Assembly (NCBI GenBank): GCA_029261715.1 | Contig: JAJDAT010000014.1 | Span: 124,001 to 188,000 of the forward strand | Direction of reading: 5' to 3' | Length of the DNA stretch: 64,000 bases | Source: Nitrospinia bacterium | GTDB lineage: Bacteria > Nitrospinota > Nitrospinia > Nitrospinales > JAJDAT01 | Shown here: piece by piece, positions 8,274-18,099 of the stretch | Layout of the letters: each line of letters begins with the position of its first letter | How positions within the stretch are numbered: the first letter of the stretch is position 1 | Translations under genes and position numbers: made by a program | Notes under the pieces: model-generated | The model's database searches: none | What the model was told of the DNA's origin: nothing | What the model saw: the letters and a program-made list of their open reading frames with translations, nothing else

Positions 8274-8906
8274 CTAGTTGACTAAATCTTCCATCATTTT
8301 TCGAAACTCAGGAATCAACTCTGACCATTCACGGTAAAAAGGTAAGATCTCATATTCGAGTAAATCAGCTACTAAAACCCAATCTTTATTTTTATTTGCC
8401 TCAACAAGTTGTTGGGTCAAATCAATTAATTGAGTTTGACGTTCTTGAATCGTTTTACCTTTGATTTTTGTGTTTTCAATATCAATGCTTAAAGCTGTTA
8501 CCACTCCATCTAAAACTTGCGATAACCAATCAATACCATCAATAATATTTAGAAAAAATTGATTAGCTTCAGTTTCGTCTTCCATTTGAAATAACTCTGC
8601 CGCTTTTTCAATTCCTGGTATTAATTTTTCTAGATATTGCTCGGCATTCTCTAAATTCTTGTTAACGATCTCTTGTACAGAAACAATTTCAATTTCCAAC
8701 TTTTCTATATCATTAACCAATACCGCACGAAATTCTTGAGCTTTTGATTCTTCAATTTGCAAATCGATAGGGGTTCCATCCAAAATTACAGCGCTCATAT
8801 AAGTTCCAGGAAGAACGGTATTTTTTTGAATCTGGTCTAAAAGCTCCCCTAAAGTATTTCCATGGAAATCCATGGCTTTTTCTACACTGTTTATGAAAAG
8901 TTTCAT
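8274..8906 (-). CDS. Unknown acidic helical protein next to flagellin
   Basis: A 210-residue soluble, acidic and mainly helical protein. The N-terminus (about residues 1-50) looks like a small alpha/beta domain, and the remainder is long amphipathic helices ending in DLLEYEILPFYREW. No family was recognised with confidence. It is divergent from the flagellin gene and shares a 140-nt promoter region with it, so a filament-related role such as chaperone or flagellin-production control is possible. ATG at 8906 is the natural start. It has no membrane segment and no cysteine clusters. Confidence 0.68.
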   Translation of the reverse strand: MKLFINSVEKAMDFHGNTLGELLDQIQKNTVLPGTYMSAVILDGTPIDLQIEESKAQEFRAVLVNDIEKLEIEIVSVQEIVNKNLENAEQYLEKLIPGIEKAAELFQMEDETEANQFFLNIIDGIDWLSQVLDGVVTALSIDIENTKIKGKTIQERQTQLIDLTQQLVEANKNKDWVLVADLLEYEILPFYREWSELIPEFRKMMEDLVN

Positions 8907-8988
8907 AATCTACTCTAAAATAGTTAAGTCTTCGGTCATTTTATTATGCTCGAAGTTTTTATTCAATTCTATTAGCTTTTAAAAGCCA

Positions 8989-9017
8989 TTGACATCAATT
9001 AAAATAAGGATTAATTT
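8989..9017 (+). promoter_or_regulatory. Housekeeping-type promoter of flagellin
   Basis: TTGACA (8989-8994), 17-nt spacer, TAATTT (9012-9017), 30 nt before the flagellin ATG. The -35 is perfect and the -10 is weak. No sigma-28 site was found in this gap. Confidence 0.4.
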
Positions 9018-9046
9018 GGAAATTAAACAAATCAATTGGCTAAATC

Positions 9047-9889
9047 ATGGTATCTCCCATTAATTCAGGTGGCTCTGAAAGCATATTGGGGTCGCTTAGA
9101 CAAAATCGCTCCAATGCCCAAAATTCTATTTCTAGAATAGCGTCTGGGCAACAAACTAGTTTTTCACAAAATCCTTCTGCCTCAGCGCTTTCGGCTCAAC
9201 TTCAATCAGAAATTGAAACGCTTTCGCAAGCTTCTTCCAATATTCAATCAGGGAATAACTTGTTAAAATCTGCTGGAGGAGGGATTGATGCTATTTCCCA
9301 ATTAACCCAGCGAGGTCGAGAAATTTCAATACAAGCCGCAAATGGCACCCTAAGTTCAGAACAAAGAGACGCTTTGGGGCAAGAACTTCAATCTATAACA
9401 AGCGAAATTGACCGGATATCCCAATCAACTGAATTTAATGATCAATCTCTTTTAGACGGCAGTTTAGCGCCAGACTCTTCGCAAAGTCTAGATATCCAAA
9501 CAGGTTCTAGCTCCGGCGACTCTATAAATCTAAATATCATCTCTGGAACTAGTACCTCAGATCTGGGTTTAGACAATTTAGACTTATCTAGCTCAGAAAG
9601 TTCTTTGCAAGCGGCTGAGAGTTTTAGCCAAGCTGAAAATTCTCTTAATGCTATTCAAGGACAAATTGGCGCAACTTCAAACCGACTTCAATCAACAGCA
9701 AATAGCCTTTCCCAGCGAACAGAAGGTCTGGTTCAAACGGTATCAAATCTAACAGGAACAAATATACCTGAAGAAATTACTAGCTTAAAATCAAACCTCA
9801 CTCAAATTCAGGCATCTTTAAGCGCTTTAGGAACCCAAAACAACCAAAACGAAGCAACTATTGGCCGGCTACTAAACATTCGCGCTTAA
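9047..9889 (+). CDS. fliC: Minimal flagellin
   Basis: A 280-residue flagellin built almost only of the D0/D1 helical core. The N-terminal helices (residues 10-140) include ISRIASGQQ, RGREISIQAANGTLS, the SEQR-type turn and TEFNDQSLLDG. The C-terminal helices (about 200-280) include LNAIQGQIGATSNRLQS. The middle (about 145-195) is a short Ser/Thr-rich link with no outer D2/D3 domains. It would be exported by the flagellar type III apparatus and polymerise under the FliD cap. The C-terminus ends RLLNIRA, slightly unlike classic flagellins. FlgL is an alternative, but the N-terminal conservation favours flagellin. The ribosome binding site is weak. Confidence 0.88.
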   Translation: MVSPINSGGSESILGSLRQNRSNAQNSISRIASGQQTSFSQNPSASALSAQLQSEIETLSQASSNIQSGNNLLKSAGGGIDAISQLTQRGREISIQAANGTLSSEQRDALGQELQSITSEIDRISQSTEFNDQSLLDGSLAPDSSQSLDIQTGSSSGDSINLNIISGTSTSDLGLDNLDLSSSESSLQAAESFSQAENSLNAIQGQIGATSNRLQSTANSLSQRTEGLVQTVSNLTGTNIPEEITSLKSNLTQIQASLSALGTQNNQNEATIGRLLNIRA

Positions 9890-10019
9890 TGCCTTACTTG
9901 CATACTCAATCAATCCCATCCTAATAAATGGACTTGACCAGGGAAAATTGAAATGCTATTAAATGGTTCCTCATTTTATTAGAAGTTTTTAAATTAACTA
10001 TTATAGCGGAGACCTTTCA

Positions 10020-10220
10020 ATGGACGTTACGACCATAAAAATTGAAATAAGAAAGCATCACGTTTTGGAGGGCGTGAAGGTTTTGGATCTAGTGATTGAA
10101 ACAGACGAGGAAAACCTCGTTAAACAAACTCAACATAAAGAATCCGATAGAGCCTATCAAAACTTTGTTAAAGAAGCGATTCGCATTAGCAAAGAACTCG
10201 CTTACGCTAGAATTGAATAA
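10020..10220 (+). CDS. Small unknown protein downstream of flagellin
   Basis: A 66-residue soluble, charged protein. A GGAG site lies about 8 nt before the ATG, which supports real translation. The first half looks like beta strands and the second half a helix (YQNFVKEAIRISKELAY). No family is recognised. It lies 130 nt after flagellin on the same strand and could belong to the same transcript, then converges on the sigma-54 activator. Confidence 0.58.
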   Translation: MDVTTIKIEIRKHHVLEGVKVLDLVIETDEENLVKQTQHKESDRAYQNFVKEAIRISKELAYARIE

Positions 10221-10286
10221 GCCTTATTTGGAGCGTTAAAAAGACGTAATAGTTTGATTGTTATTAGCTTTATCAAAAAACCGCTT

Positions 10287-11324
10287 CTAAATATTCAACT
10301 TTTTCATCTTTTCTACTAAAGTTGTTCGGTTTAAACCTAGTAATCCAGCAGCCTTATTTTTGACTGAATTTGTTTTTTCAAGGGCTTCCATTATCATCTC
10401 GCGTTCGAAATCTTCGACCGCTTGTTTAAGATTCATGCCCTCTTCAGGCAGCCCTATAAAAAAAGATTTTTTTAAGGATTGCCTTAAAACTTCGGCTGGA
10501 TTTTCGTCTATTTCAGCTTCTAGTTTTGGTTCAGTATCTCTATCCAACTTCTCAATAGGAACATCAACCAAGGTTTTTTCTGGGAGATCCTTTGTGGTTA
10601 GAACACTACCAGAGCTCAGAACTACCATACGTTCGACAAAATTAACTAACTCCCTGATATTTCCAGGCCATTTATAGTCAGCTAAAATCTCTAAAGCCGC
10701 GTCATTGATTCCTTTGATGGACTTATTTTTAGCCTGATTAAAATGTTTGATGTAGTAATCAATTAAGATTGGAATATCTGGCTTTCTTTCCCGAAGTGCC
10801 GGCATTAAAATTGGAATTACGTTCAATCTGTAAAACAGGTCCTCCCGAAATCTACCTTTTTCAATTAATTCTTCCAAATTATGATGCGTCGCTGCAACCA
10901 CTCGTATATCTATTTTTATAGGACGAGACCCACCAATCCTATCAATTTCTCTTTCGGCCAAAACTCGTAATAATTTAACCTGTAAAACAGGAGGCATATC
11001 TCCAATTTCATCCAACAAAATAGTGCCATTATTAGCCATTTCTAGACGGCCAACCTTTGTATGCACAGCTCCCGTGAAAGCCCCTTTTTCATAACCAAAT
11101 AATTCGCTCTCAAGCAAATCATGAGGTATTGCGGCGCAGTTTACAGGTACAAATGTATTTTGGGCTCTTGGGCTATTTTGGTGAAGCGCCCGGGCAATGA
11201 GTTCTTTTCCGGTACCACTTTCTCCAGATATCAAAACCGTACTATCAGAAGAAGCCGCTTTCTGCGCCAAGTCTAAAACTCTCTGAATGGCGTCACATTT
11301 TCCAATTATTTGGTAAGAATTCAA
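10287..11324 (-). CDS. Sigma-54-dependent transcriptional activator without a sensor domain
   Basis: A 345-residue protein that begins directly with the sigma-54 AAA+ domain. It has Walker A GESGTGKE (34-41), the sigma-54 contact loop GAFTGA (81-86), a Walker B LLDEIGD segment, the arginine-finger region FREDLFYRLNV, and a C-terminal Fis-type HTH (VKNKAAGLLGLNRTTLVEKMKKL). It hydrolyses ATP to open sigma-54 holoenzyme promoters. No receiver, GAF or PAS domain precedes the AAA+ module, so activity must be set by expression level or a partner, as in PspF-type activators. The start is TTG at 11324 since an in-frame stop lies 6 nt upstream. Its position beside flagellin suggests a FleQ/FlrC-like role. 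Confidence 0.9.
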   Translation of the reverse strand: MNSYQIIGKCDAIQRVLDLAQKAASSDSTVLISGESGTGKELIARALHQNSPRAQNTFVPVNCAAIPHDLLESELFGYEKGAFTGAVHTKVGRLEMANNGTILLDEIGDMPPVLQVKLLRVLAEREIDRIGGSRPIKIDIRVVAATHHNLEELIEKGRFREDLFYRLNVIPILMPALRERKPDIPILIDYYIKHFNQAKNKSIKGINDAALEILADYKWPGNIRELVNFVERMVVLSSGSVLTTKDLPEKTLVDVPIEKLDRDTEPKLEAEIDENPAEVLRQSLKKSFFIGLPEEGMNLKQAVEDFEREMIMEALEKTNSVKNKAAGLLGLNRTTLVEKMKKLNI

Positions 11325-11400
11325 TTGTCAGTCCAGATCTATAAAATTGCAATTATTATATCTATAACTCTCAATTTGTCAATAATTTAGAAAAACTGCG

Positions 11401-13650
11401 TCAAAATTCCATCTTTTTTCTAAATTTAAATATCCCAACCAATAAAAGCAATAAAGAAAATATAGAAATCGTTTTTCCAATTCTCCAACCTTCCGGTTCA
11501 TAAATAAATTCAATCACGTGATTTCCCGATTCTAAAGCCACAGTTCGGTAAAAATAATTAGCGCGATATATAGTAGCTAGCTTCCCATCTACAGTCGCTT
11601 TCCAGCCAGGAAACCAACTATCTAATAAAACCAAAAAGGCTTTGCCATTTTGATGCGTTTTTATCTTAACTTTATTAGGTTGATAACTTATTGATTCAAC
11701 ACCTCCAGAAAAACTTTGACTTGGTTGCCAATCTATTGGCTCGGAAAGTAGTACCCGCTTTCTTGGATCAAACTCTTTATCAAAATAAACATTAATTAAA
11801 TGTGGAATTTTTTCGATTTGAAGATCTGGAACTAAAAACGCTCTTGGCAAACTGTCATCAAAAAAAACTATTTCTGGGTTTAATAATCGAAGGATTTCAT
11901 CAGGGTTCCCTGAATAAGTTTCGTATTTAATTTGACTCTTTACGTTACTCCTCTCCAAAACACGTCTTTTCTTCTCTTTGGGAGATCCATAAAAAATGAG
12001 CCTCCAAACTTCCACACTTTCTAGATACATTGAAGACCAACCATCCGCATACTCAAAATCAAAAGCAACACCCAGGTTTGGCACAACAAAGTCTTTAGTT
12101 AATTGATAACCTATCAAACGCTGGGGAGATTTTGGGAAAAGTGTTTTTTTTTCTTTTACGTTCAGAGCCCCAGAATAGATTCGGAAAGGTTTATTTGTTT
12201 GATTTAGATTTTTTGCTAATACCGGCTTTTTATTAAAAAACTCGGAACTAATCATTGGAACCAAAGGAGCATTACTGAGAAAAACGTCCACAATCAAAAA
12301 CAAAGGAAGAATTCCCACAATCAAAAATGATTGAGAAGTATTAAAATTTGCTAAATAAATCCAAAAACAAAATGCGATTAAAATAAAAAAGGGAAATTGC
12401 CAGTTTACTTCTGGCTTTAAAATAGCAATCAAACCTACAAATAAAATAAGAAGGACAGAAAAACCATAAACCAACCGATTATTAATAGCTCCTTTTAAGA
12501 TAAAATCAACAATATACCCCGTCAAAAAAATCAAACTAAATTGACATATAAAAAAATACTTTTCCGGATACCTAAACACATCCAATAAGGGTATCCAGGA
12601 ATATAGTTGTTCATATATCGGATTAAAACGCCCAAAAGCGCAAAATAAACCAATTAAAAAAGCTCCCAACCAAAATTGAATATCAGAATTTCTCCACAAT
12701 CCAAAAGCTAAAATTAAAAATAAAATCGGTAAAATTCCAGAATAAAAACTTTCTAAAAACTGAAATGTCTGGTTACCCTCCGTTGTAAGAAAGTCGGAAT
12801 AGTTTTCAGAAGCCATCAACTTCCATAGGGACGCTGGCTCCATAGATTTCATAGAATGAGTTTTAAAATCTAAACCTTGACCTCTGTTAGACCCTTTAAT
12901 AAATACTAACGATGGAATAAGTTGAATGGCTGATATTGCTAGGGTAAAAAAAACCACTGCAATTAGAGAGGCTATCCGTTGAAAAGAAGAAAACGACGAA
13001 TCGTTTTTTGATAAAACAAAAAGACAATAACCCGCAAGAAGGACCACAATCATTACGCAGTTTTCTGCCCCACCCGCTAATGTTGGACATAGAAGAAAAA
13101 AAACGCTCGCTAAAAAATATATAGTTTTTTTACTCGATAAAAACTTTTGAAAATATAAGAAAATCAGAGGAAGCCAAACCAAAGAAGCAAAATGGTTATA
13201 AATATCTAATAAAGATAGAAAATAACCTCCGAAAAGAGAAGGAGCAGAAGCGCAAATAGATGCAACACAAGACATTCTCCAATACCGGCATAAGAAATAA
13301 ACCGAAAGAGACAAAATAAAGTGATGTAAAACGATGTATAAATTTAGCGCATACGTATAATCTTCAATCAAAAAAACAATATTGAGCGGATAAAAAACCC
13401 CTGGATGCAAAGTAGACATAAAGGGAATCCCGCTATAAATATAAGGATTCCAAAAGGGCCAAAAATTCTCATGGATTGCTTTATAAACAAAAAACTTCCA
13501 TGGATAAGCCATCATGGAAAAATCGCCAATAAAAAAAGTCTGTTTACCAGATAAAACTGGAAAATAAAAACCAATCAATATTACGCACAATATACCCGGA
13601 GCAATTGCAGCATTTGACGATGAAACTAATTTTTTAAGAAATAAGACCAA
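11401..13650 (-). CDS. YfhO-family membrane protein
   Basis: A 749-residue polytopic membrane protein with about 12 hydrophobic segments in residues 15-480. A soluble beta-rich region follows, then the YfhO signature near the C-terminus (LLDSWFPGWKATVDG, then GNHVIEFIYEP) and a final helix pair. YfhO proteins belong to the GT-C superfamily; in Gram-positives a member is implicated in lipoteichoic acid glycosylation. Residues 33-45 (YFPVLSGKQTFFIGD) carry the early acidic loop typical of GT-C enzymes. The start is TTG at 13650. It is the fourth gene of a minus-strand glycan set after GT4 and two TMTC-like proteins. Confidence 0.82.
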   Translation of the reverse strand: MVLFLKKLVSSSNAAIAPGILCVILIGFYFPVLSGKQTFFIGDFSMMAYPWKFFVYKAIHENFWPFWNPYIYSGIPFMSTLHPGVFYPLNIVFLIEDYTYALNLYIVLHHFILSLSVYFLCRYWRMSCVASICASAPSLFGGYFLSLLDIYNHFASLVWLPLIFLYFQKFLSSKKTIYFLASVFFLLCPTLAGGAENCVMIVVLLAGYCLFVLSKNDSSFSSFQRIASLIAVVFFTLAISAIQLIPSLVFIKGSNRGQGLDFKTHSMKSMEPASLWKLMASENYSDFLTTEGNQTFQFLESFYSGILPILFLILAFGLWRNSDIQFWLGAFLIGLFCAFGRFNPIYEQLYSWIPLLDVFRYPEKYFFICQFSLIFLTGYIVDFILKGAINNRLVYGFSVLLILFVGLIAILKPEVNWQFPFFILIAFCFWIYLANFNTSQSFLIVGILPLFLIVDVFLSNAPLVPMISSEFFNKKPVLAKNLNQTNKPFRIYSGALNVKEKKTLFPKSPQRLIGYQLTKDFVVPNLGVAFDFEYADGWSSMYLESVEVWRLIFYGSPKEKKRRVLERSNVKSQIKYETYSGNPDEILRLLNPEIVFFDDSLPRAFLVPDLQIEKIPHLINVYFDKEFDPRKRVLLSEPIDWQPSQSFSGGVESISYQPNKVKIKTHQNGKAFLVLLDSWFPGWKATVDGKLATIYRANYFYRTVALESGNHVIEFIYEPEGWRIGKTISIFSLLLLLVGIFKFRKKMEF

Positions 13651-13871
13651 TGATTTTTCTTTTGAAAAGTTAAGTAAAACTACTACGACTCAACATTCTA
13701 ATCCCACTACTAAAACTCGGGAAACAATCATTACCGCAAATATTTATCCCTCTCCAAAAGCTGGGTTTTAGAAGAAGATAATATAACTTTCGAATTAATC
13801 ATTTAGGATTTAATTCGGAAAAAGTTGTTTTTTCTAAAGACAATTCAAAGGTTATTTTCGACCTGGAATTA

Positions 13872-15938
13872 TTACGTTCCCTCTAATTTAGAAATAATGG
13901 AACGGATTTCGGTCGCTTGCGGTTGGTTCTCATCAAGTTTGAGAGATTCTTTAAAATGATGGATAGCTTTTTCAGGGATTTTCTTGTGTTTATAATAGAT
14001 CAACCCTAGATTTTTATGAATACCGGCTATTTTTGGAAATTGTTTCAAAATACGATCAAAAACCAAAATTGAATCGTCTATATTTCCCACGTTTAAATAT
14101 GCTGTCGCAAGGCTAATGTTTGCAGAAAGAGAAGAAGGCTTTAGGCCTACAGCTTTTTGGAATGCTTCGATCGCTTTAGCATTTTCTTTTACTCCTAAAA
14201 ATGCTCGCCCTAACCCCAGGTACCCTTTAGCTAACTTAGGTTGCAGATCAATGAATTTTACGTAGTTTTTTATTGAATCTTCGTAAAAACCCAATTGCGT
14301 TTCAAGATGAGCTAAGTTAAAAATAGCTTCTGCAAAATACGAATTTCCCTCTATCGCCCTTTGGTAATATCCTCTTGCTTCATGTGGTTTACCCATAACA
14401 TGAAGAGCTTTGGCAAGGTTATAATTGGCAGGCGAATAATCTGGTTTTATGGCGATAGCTTTTCTAAAATATTTAATTGATTCTGGATAATTCTTTAATT
14501 TCCCGAATATATTTCCAAGATTACTAAGCGCAAACACATAATTAGGATTGAGATTTAAAGCGGCTTTAAACTCACTGACAGCTGAAGAATAATCCCCTAA
14601 CTTATCGTATGCTTCGCCTATATTATTATATGGGCGAACAATATTTGGAGCCTTTGTTTTTGCGTCCCTCCATAAAGAGATTTCATCTTTCCATACCTTG
14701 TTACGCTTTGTCGTTAAAACTCCAAAACAAATAAGAATTATTATTGGAAAAACCAAAGCGAACATTTTGTAATTCACTTTCGCAGGAAACTTTTTTCCAA
14801 GCCATTCCAACGCGACTTTACCAAAACTAGAAATCATCGCCGCCATTGCCAATGAAAAACCAGCTAATGGTAAATAGGTTCTATGCTCGACTGCGATATC
14901 AAATAACGGGATAACACTTGAAGTAGGTAAAAAAGTAACGATTCCCCAGAGCATCCCAAAACAGATTATTCTTGATGACGAGGTAAAACAAACCCATAAA
15001 TAAAAACCTATTATTGTAATTCCTAAAAAATTTGACACTCTCATCCAGTCAGAAACTAAAGGAAAGTCAATCTCAATACTCAAATTAAATGGGAAGAAGA
15101 ATTTCCAAAAATATTCAAATGGGATTACAAAAGTTTGGGTTAATAAATAGGTTTTCCAAGTGAATGAGCTAGGGTGCATATTTAGAATAGTATTTTTAAA
15201 CAAAAGTATTCCGCCTAGCACCAAAATAAGGCATAACCCTACGGTACAAATAATTTTAAAATTCTGGCGAATCCAATTTAAAATCGAATACCGTGAAACA
15301 AATAAAAAATGAGCTAAAAAAGCAATGGCTGGGAAAGTAACTACAATTTCTTTACAAAGAAAACCGAAAAATAAACAAACAAAAGATAAAATAAACGGAA
15401 TAATTCCATTTATACTTTTATCGCTAGATTCTACGTTTTTGTGCAAGGACCCATTTCTAGCGCCAATCGCCCTTAAAAAAAATATTGTTGCGGATAAATA
15501 AAAGCATGTCGCCATTATAGAAGAACGGCTAGAAATATAAGTTACAGCCTGAGTATTTAACGGGTGTAATGCAAAAATAGCTGCCGCTAAAAAACCATTT
15601 CTTTTATTTAATAATGGGTCTAATTTTTTGGAAAGAGCGCTTAATTCTAAGGCCAATCGATAAACCAGCCAAACGGCAATCATGTGAAAAGCTATATTGA
15701 AAAGATGATAGCTCCAAACTTGAACTTCGCTAAGGTAGTAATTTAAATTAAAAGAAAGAATGACCAATGGCCTTTGAAAAAAGCTAAACAAAAACATCGG
15801 AATCTTATCTAGTCCTCGAATCCAAGGTTTTTGCAATATGGCCGTTAAATCGTCAAAATGAAAAGAATTTAAATAGATATTTGCGTAAACTACACTGACC
15901 AGCCCCGCTAATAGCAAATAAGGTTTTTTTTGTATCAT
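13872..15938 (-). CDS. TMTC-like GT-C membrane protein with TPR repeats (copy 1)
   Basis: A 688-residue protein. The N-terminal half (about 1-425) has about ten membrane helices and the early NSFHFDD acidic loop. The C-terminal half (about 435-688) has about seven TPR units, such as AYDKLGDYSSAVSEFKAAL. The layout matches TMTC-type proteins, GT-C mannosyltransferases with TPRs that act on proteins in eukaryotes; bacterial members are presumed to glycosylate exported proteins or glycans. It is a close tandem paralogue of the gene just upstream, with near-identical first 45 residues, differing most in membrane loops around 160-270. Activity and substrate are inferred. Confidence 0.83.
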   Translation of the reverse strand: MIQKKPYLLLAGLVSVVYANIYLNSFHFDDLTAILQKPWIRGLDKIPMFLFSFFQRPLVILSFNLNYYLSEVQVWSYHLFNIAFHMIAVWLVYRLALELSALSKKLDPLLNKRNGFLAAAIFALHPLNTQAVTYISSRSSIMATCFYLSATIFFLRAIGARNGSLHKNVESSDKSINGIIPFILSFVCLFFGFLCKEIVVTFPAIAFLAHFLFVSRYSILNWIRQNFKIICTVGLCLILVLGGILLFKNTILNMHPSSFTWKTYLLTQTFVIPFEYFWKFFFPFNLSIEIDFPLVSDWMRVSNFLGITIIGFYLWVCFTSSSRIICFGMLWGIVTFLPTSSVIPLFDIAVEHRTYLPLAGFSLAMAAMISSFGKVALEWLGKKFPAKVNYKMFALVFPIIILICFGVLTTKRNKVWKDEISLWRDAKTKAPNIVRPYNNIGEAYDKLGDYSSAVSEFKAALNLNPNYVFALSNLGNIFGKLKNYPESIKYFRKAIAIKPDYSPANYNLAKALHVMGKPHEARGYYQRAIEGNSYFAEAIFNLAHLETQLGFYEDSIKNYVKFIDLQPKLAKGYLGLGRAFLGVKENAKAIEAFQKAVGLKPSSLSANISLATAYLNVGNIDDSILVFDRILKQFPKIAGIHKNLGLIYYKHKKIPEKAIHHFKESLKLDENQPQATEIRSIISKLEGT

Positions 15939-16018
15939 GTAATTTTAAAACTATCTTTCCTAAACTTTTTAAAACATTTTTTCAAAAAAACCCTTAAAAA
16001 TCTCTTTTGGTTTTCTAA

Positions 16019-18088
16019 TTATTGTTCTACTTCTAACTTGGAAATAATAGAGCGAATTTGAGCCGCGTGCGGTTGATCTTTATCAATTTTGAGAGATTCT
16101 TTAAAATGAAAAATAGCTTTGGGAGAATTTTTCTTGTGTTGATAATAAATCAATCCCAGATTTTTATGGATCCCAGCTATCTTAGGGAATTGCTTCAAAA
16201 TACTATCAAAAACTAAAATGGCATTATCGAAATCCTCCAAGTTTGAATAAGCCATTGCTAAATTGACTTTAACGGAAAGAGAAGAAGGACCTAATTCTAA
16301 AACTTTTTTGAATGCCTCAACCGCTTGAGAGTTTTTATTTAGGCTCATTAATGCTCGACCCAATCCCAAATAAGCCTTATAAAATTTTGGCTGAAGCGCA
16401 ATAAACCTTTTATAATATTCTACTGAATATTCATAGCGACCTAATTCCATTTCAACGTGAGCCAAATTAAAAATAGCTTCTGCAAAATATGATTCCGCTT
16501 CTATTGCCTCTCTATAATAATCTCTTGCTTGGCGTAGCTTACCTTCTATATGTAGAATTTTTCCAAGATTGTATATAGCGGGCGCATAATCTGGTTTTAT
16601 AGCAATAGCTTTCCTTAAATACTTAGCCGATTCTGGATAATTCTTTAACTTTCCATATATATTTCCAAGATTACCTAGAGCAAATACATAATTTGGATTA
16701 AGGTTTAGAGCAGCTTCAAATTCCTTAATAGCAGAATCGTAATTTCCTAATTTATCGTAGGCTTCTCCCACATTATTATATGGACGAACAAAATTTGGAG
16801 CCTTTAATTTTGCATCGCTCCATAAAGAAATCTCATCCTTCCATACTCTGTTTCGCTTAGTTGTTAAAGTTCCAAAACAAATAATCACTACTATTGGAAA
16901 TACCAAACCCAAAAAACTGTAATTTATCTTTTTAGGGAAATTTTCTCTAAACCAATCAACCGCCAGTTTACAAGAGCTAGAAATAATGGCTGCCATTGCT
17001 AAAGAAAAACCAGCTAAAGGCAAATAAGTTCTATGCTCCGCCGTAATATCCAGCAAGGGAACAATACTCGAGGTAGGCAATAAAGTAATAATTCCCCAAA
17101 TCATTCCAAAGCGAACAATTTTTGACGAAGTCGTAAAACTAACCCACAAATATAAACTCAGTATGCCCACTCCGAAGAAGCTTGAAGCTCTGGTCCAGTC
17201 CGAAATTAGAGGGAAATCGTTTTCTATGCTTAAATTAAAAGGAAAAAAGAATTTCCAAAAATATTCAAATGGAATTACAAAGGTCTGAGTTAATAAATAG
17301 GTCTGCCAGGAAAATGTAGCTGAAGATAATATTAAAAAATTCCACTTAAAATAAATTGTTTCAATAAATATCAAAACTATGCCTGTCGCAACTATACAAA
17401 CAAGCCTTAAGTTTTGACGAATCCAATCTAAAACTGAACTTTGTGAAAAAAATAAAAGATGCGCTAAAAAGGCTAGCGCTGGAAAGGTAAATACAATCTC
17501 TTTACAAAGAGTGCCTAAAAATAGAAATACCAAAGATAAAAAAAAAGGGATATTCATATTTGTATTTTGATAGTTTGGTATCACGCCTTTTTGAGAAGCG
17601 TTATTTTTAGCGTTAACGCCTTTTAAAAAAAATATCGTAGCGCCTAGATAAAAACATGTGGCCATTATAGAAGAACGGCTGGAAATATAAGTCACAGCTT
17701 GGGTATTTAATGGATGTAGCGCAAAAAGGGTTGCGGCTAAAAAACCATTTCTTCGGTTTATTAATGGGTCGGAATTTCCAGAAATAAACGTTAATTCCAA
17801 AACCAATCGATAAATCAACCAAACAGCGATCATATGGAAAGCTATATTAAAAAGATGATAGCTCCAAACTTGAAACTCGCTAAGAAAATAGTTTAAATTT
17901 AGAGAAAGGATAACCAGTGGCCTATGGGCGAAACTAAACAAAAACATTGGAATTTTGTCCAACCCTCGAATCCAAGGTTTCTGTAAAATAGTTGTTATGT
18001 CGTCAAAATGAAAAGAATTTAAATAAACGTTGGCATAAACGACACCGACCAATCCAGCTAATAACAAATAAGGTTTTTTTTGCATCAT
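16019..18088 (-). CDS. TMTC-like GT-C membrane protein with TPR repeats (copy 2)
   Basis: A 689-residue protein with the same plan as its neighbour: about ten membrane helices with an NSFHFDD acidic loop (residues 23-29), then about seven TPR units from residue 435. It lies 80 nt upstream of copy 1 and 11 nt downstream of a GT4 gene, so the three are probably cotranscribed. The two copies align without gaps over most of their length, with divergence in the luminal loops, pointing to a local duplication followed by change of substrate or partner. Start ATG 18088; a second ATG follows directly and is equally possible. Confidence 0.83.
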   Translation of the reverse strand: MMQKKPYLLLAGLVGVVYANVYLNSFHFDDITTILQKPWIRGLDKIPMFLFSFAHRPLVILSLNLNYFLSEFQVWSYHLFNIAFHMIAVWLIYRLVLELTFISGNSDPLINRRNGFLAATLFALHPLNTQAVTYISSRSSIMATCFYLGATIFFLKGVNAKNNASQKGVIPNYQNTNMNIPFFLSLVFLFLGTLCKEIVFTFPALAFLAHLLFFSQSSVLDWIRQNLRLVCIVATGIVLIFIETIYFKWNFLILSSATFSWQTYLLTQTFVIPFEYFWKFFFPFNLSIENDFPLISDWTRASSFFGVGILSLYLWVSFTTSSKIVRFGMIWGIITLLPTSSIVPLLDITAEHRTYLPLAGFSLAMAAIISSSCKLAVDWFRENFPKKINYSFLGLVFPIVVIICFGTLTTKRNRVWKDEISLWSDAKLKAPNFVRPYNNVGEAYDKLGNYDSAIKEFEAALNLNPNYVFALGNLGNIYGKLKNYPESAKYLRKAIAIKPDYAPAIYNLGKILHIEGKLRQARDYYREAIEAESYFAEAIFNLAHVEMELGRYEYSVEYYKRFIALQPKFYKAYLGLGRALMSLNKNSQAVEAFKKVLELGPSSLSVKVNLAMAYSNLEDFDNAILVFDSILKQFPKIAGIHKNLGLIYYQHKKNSPKAIFHFKESLKIDKDQPHAAQIRSIISKLEVEQ

Positions 18089-18099
18089 TAAACCAAATC

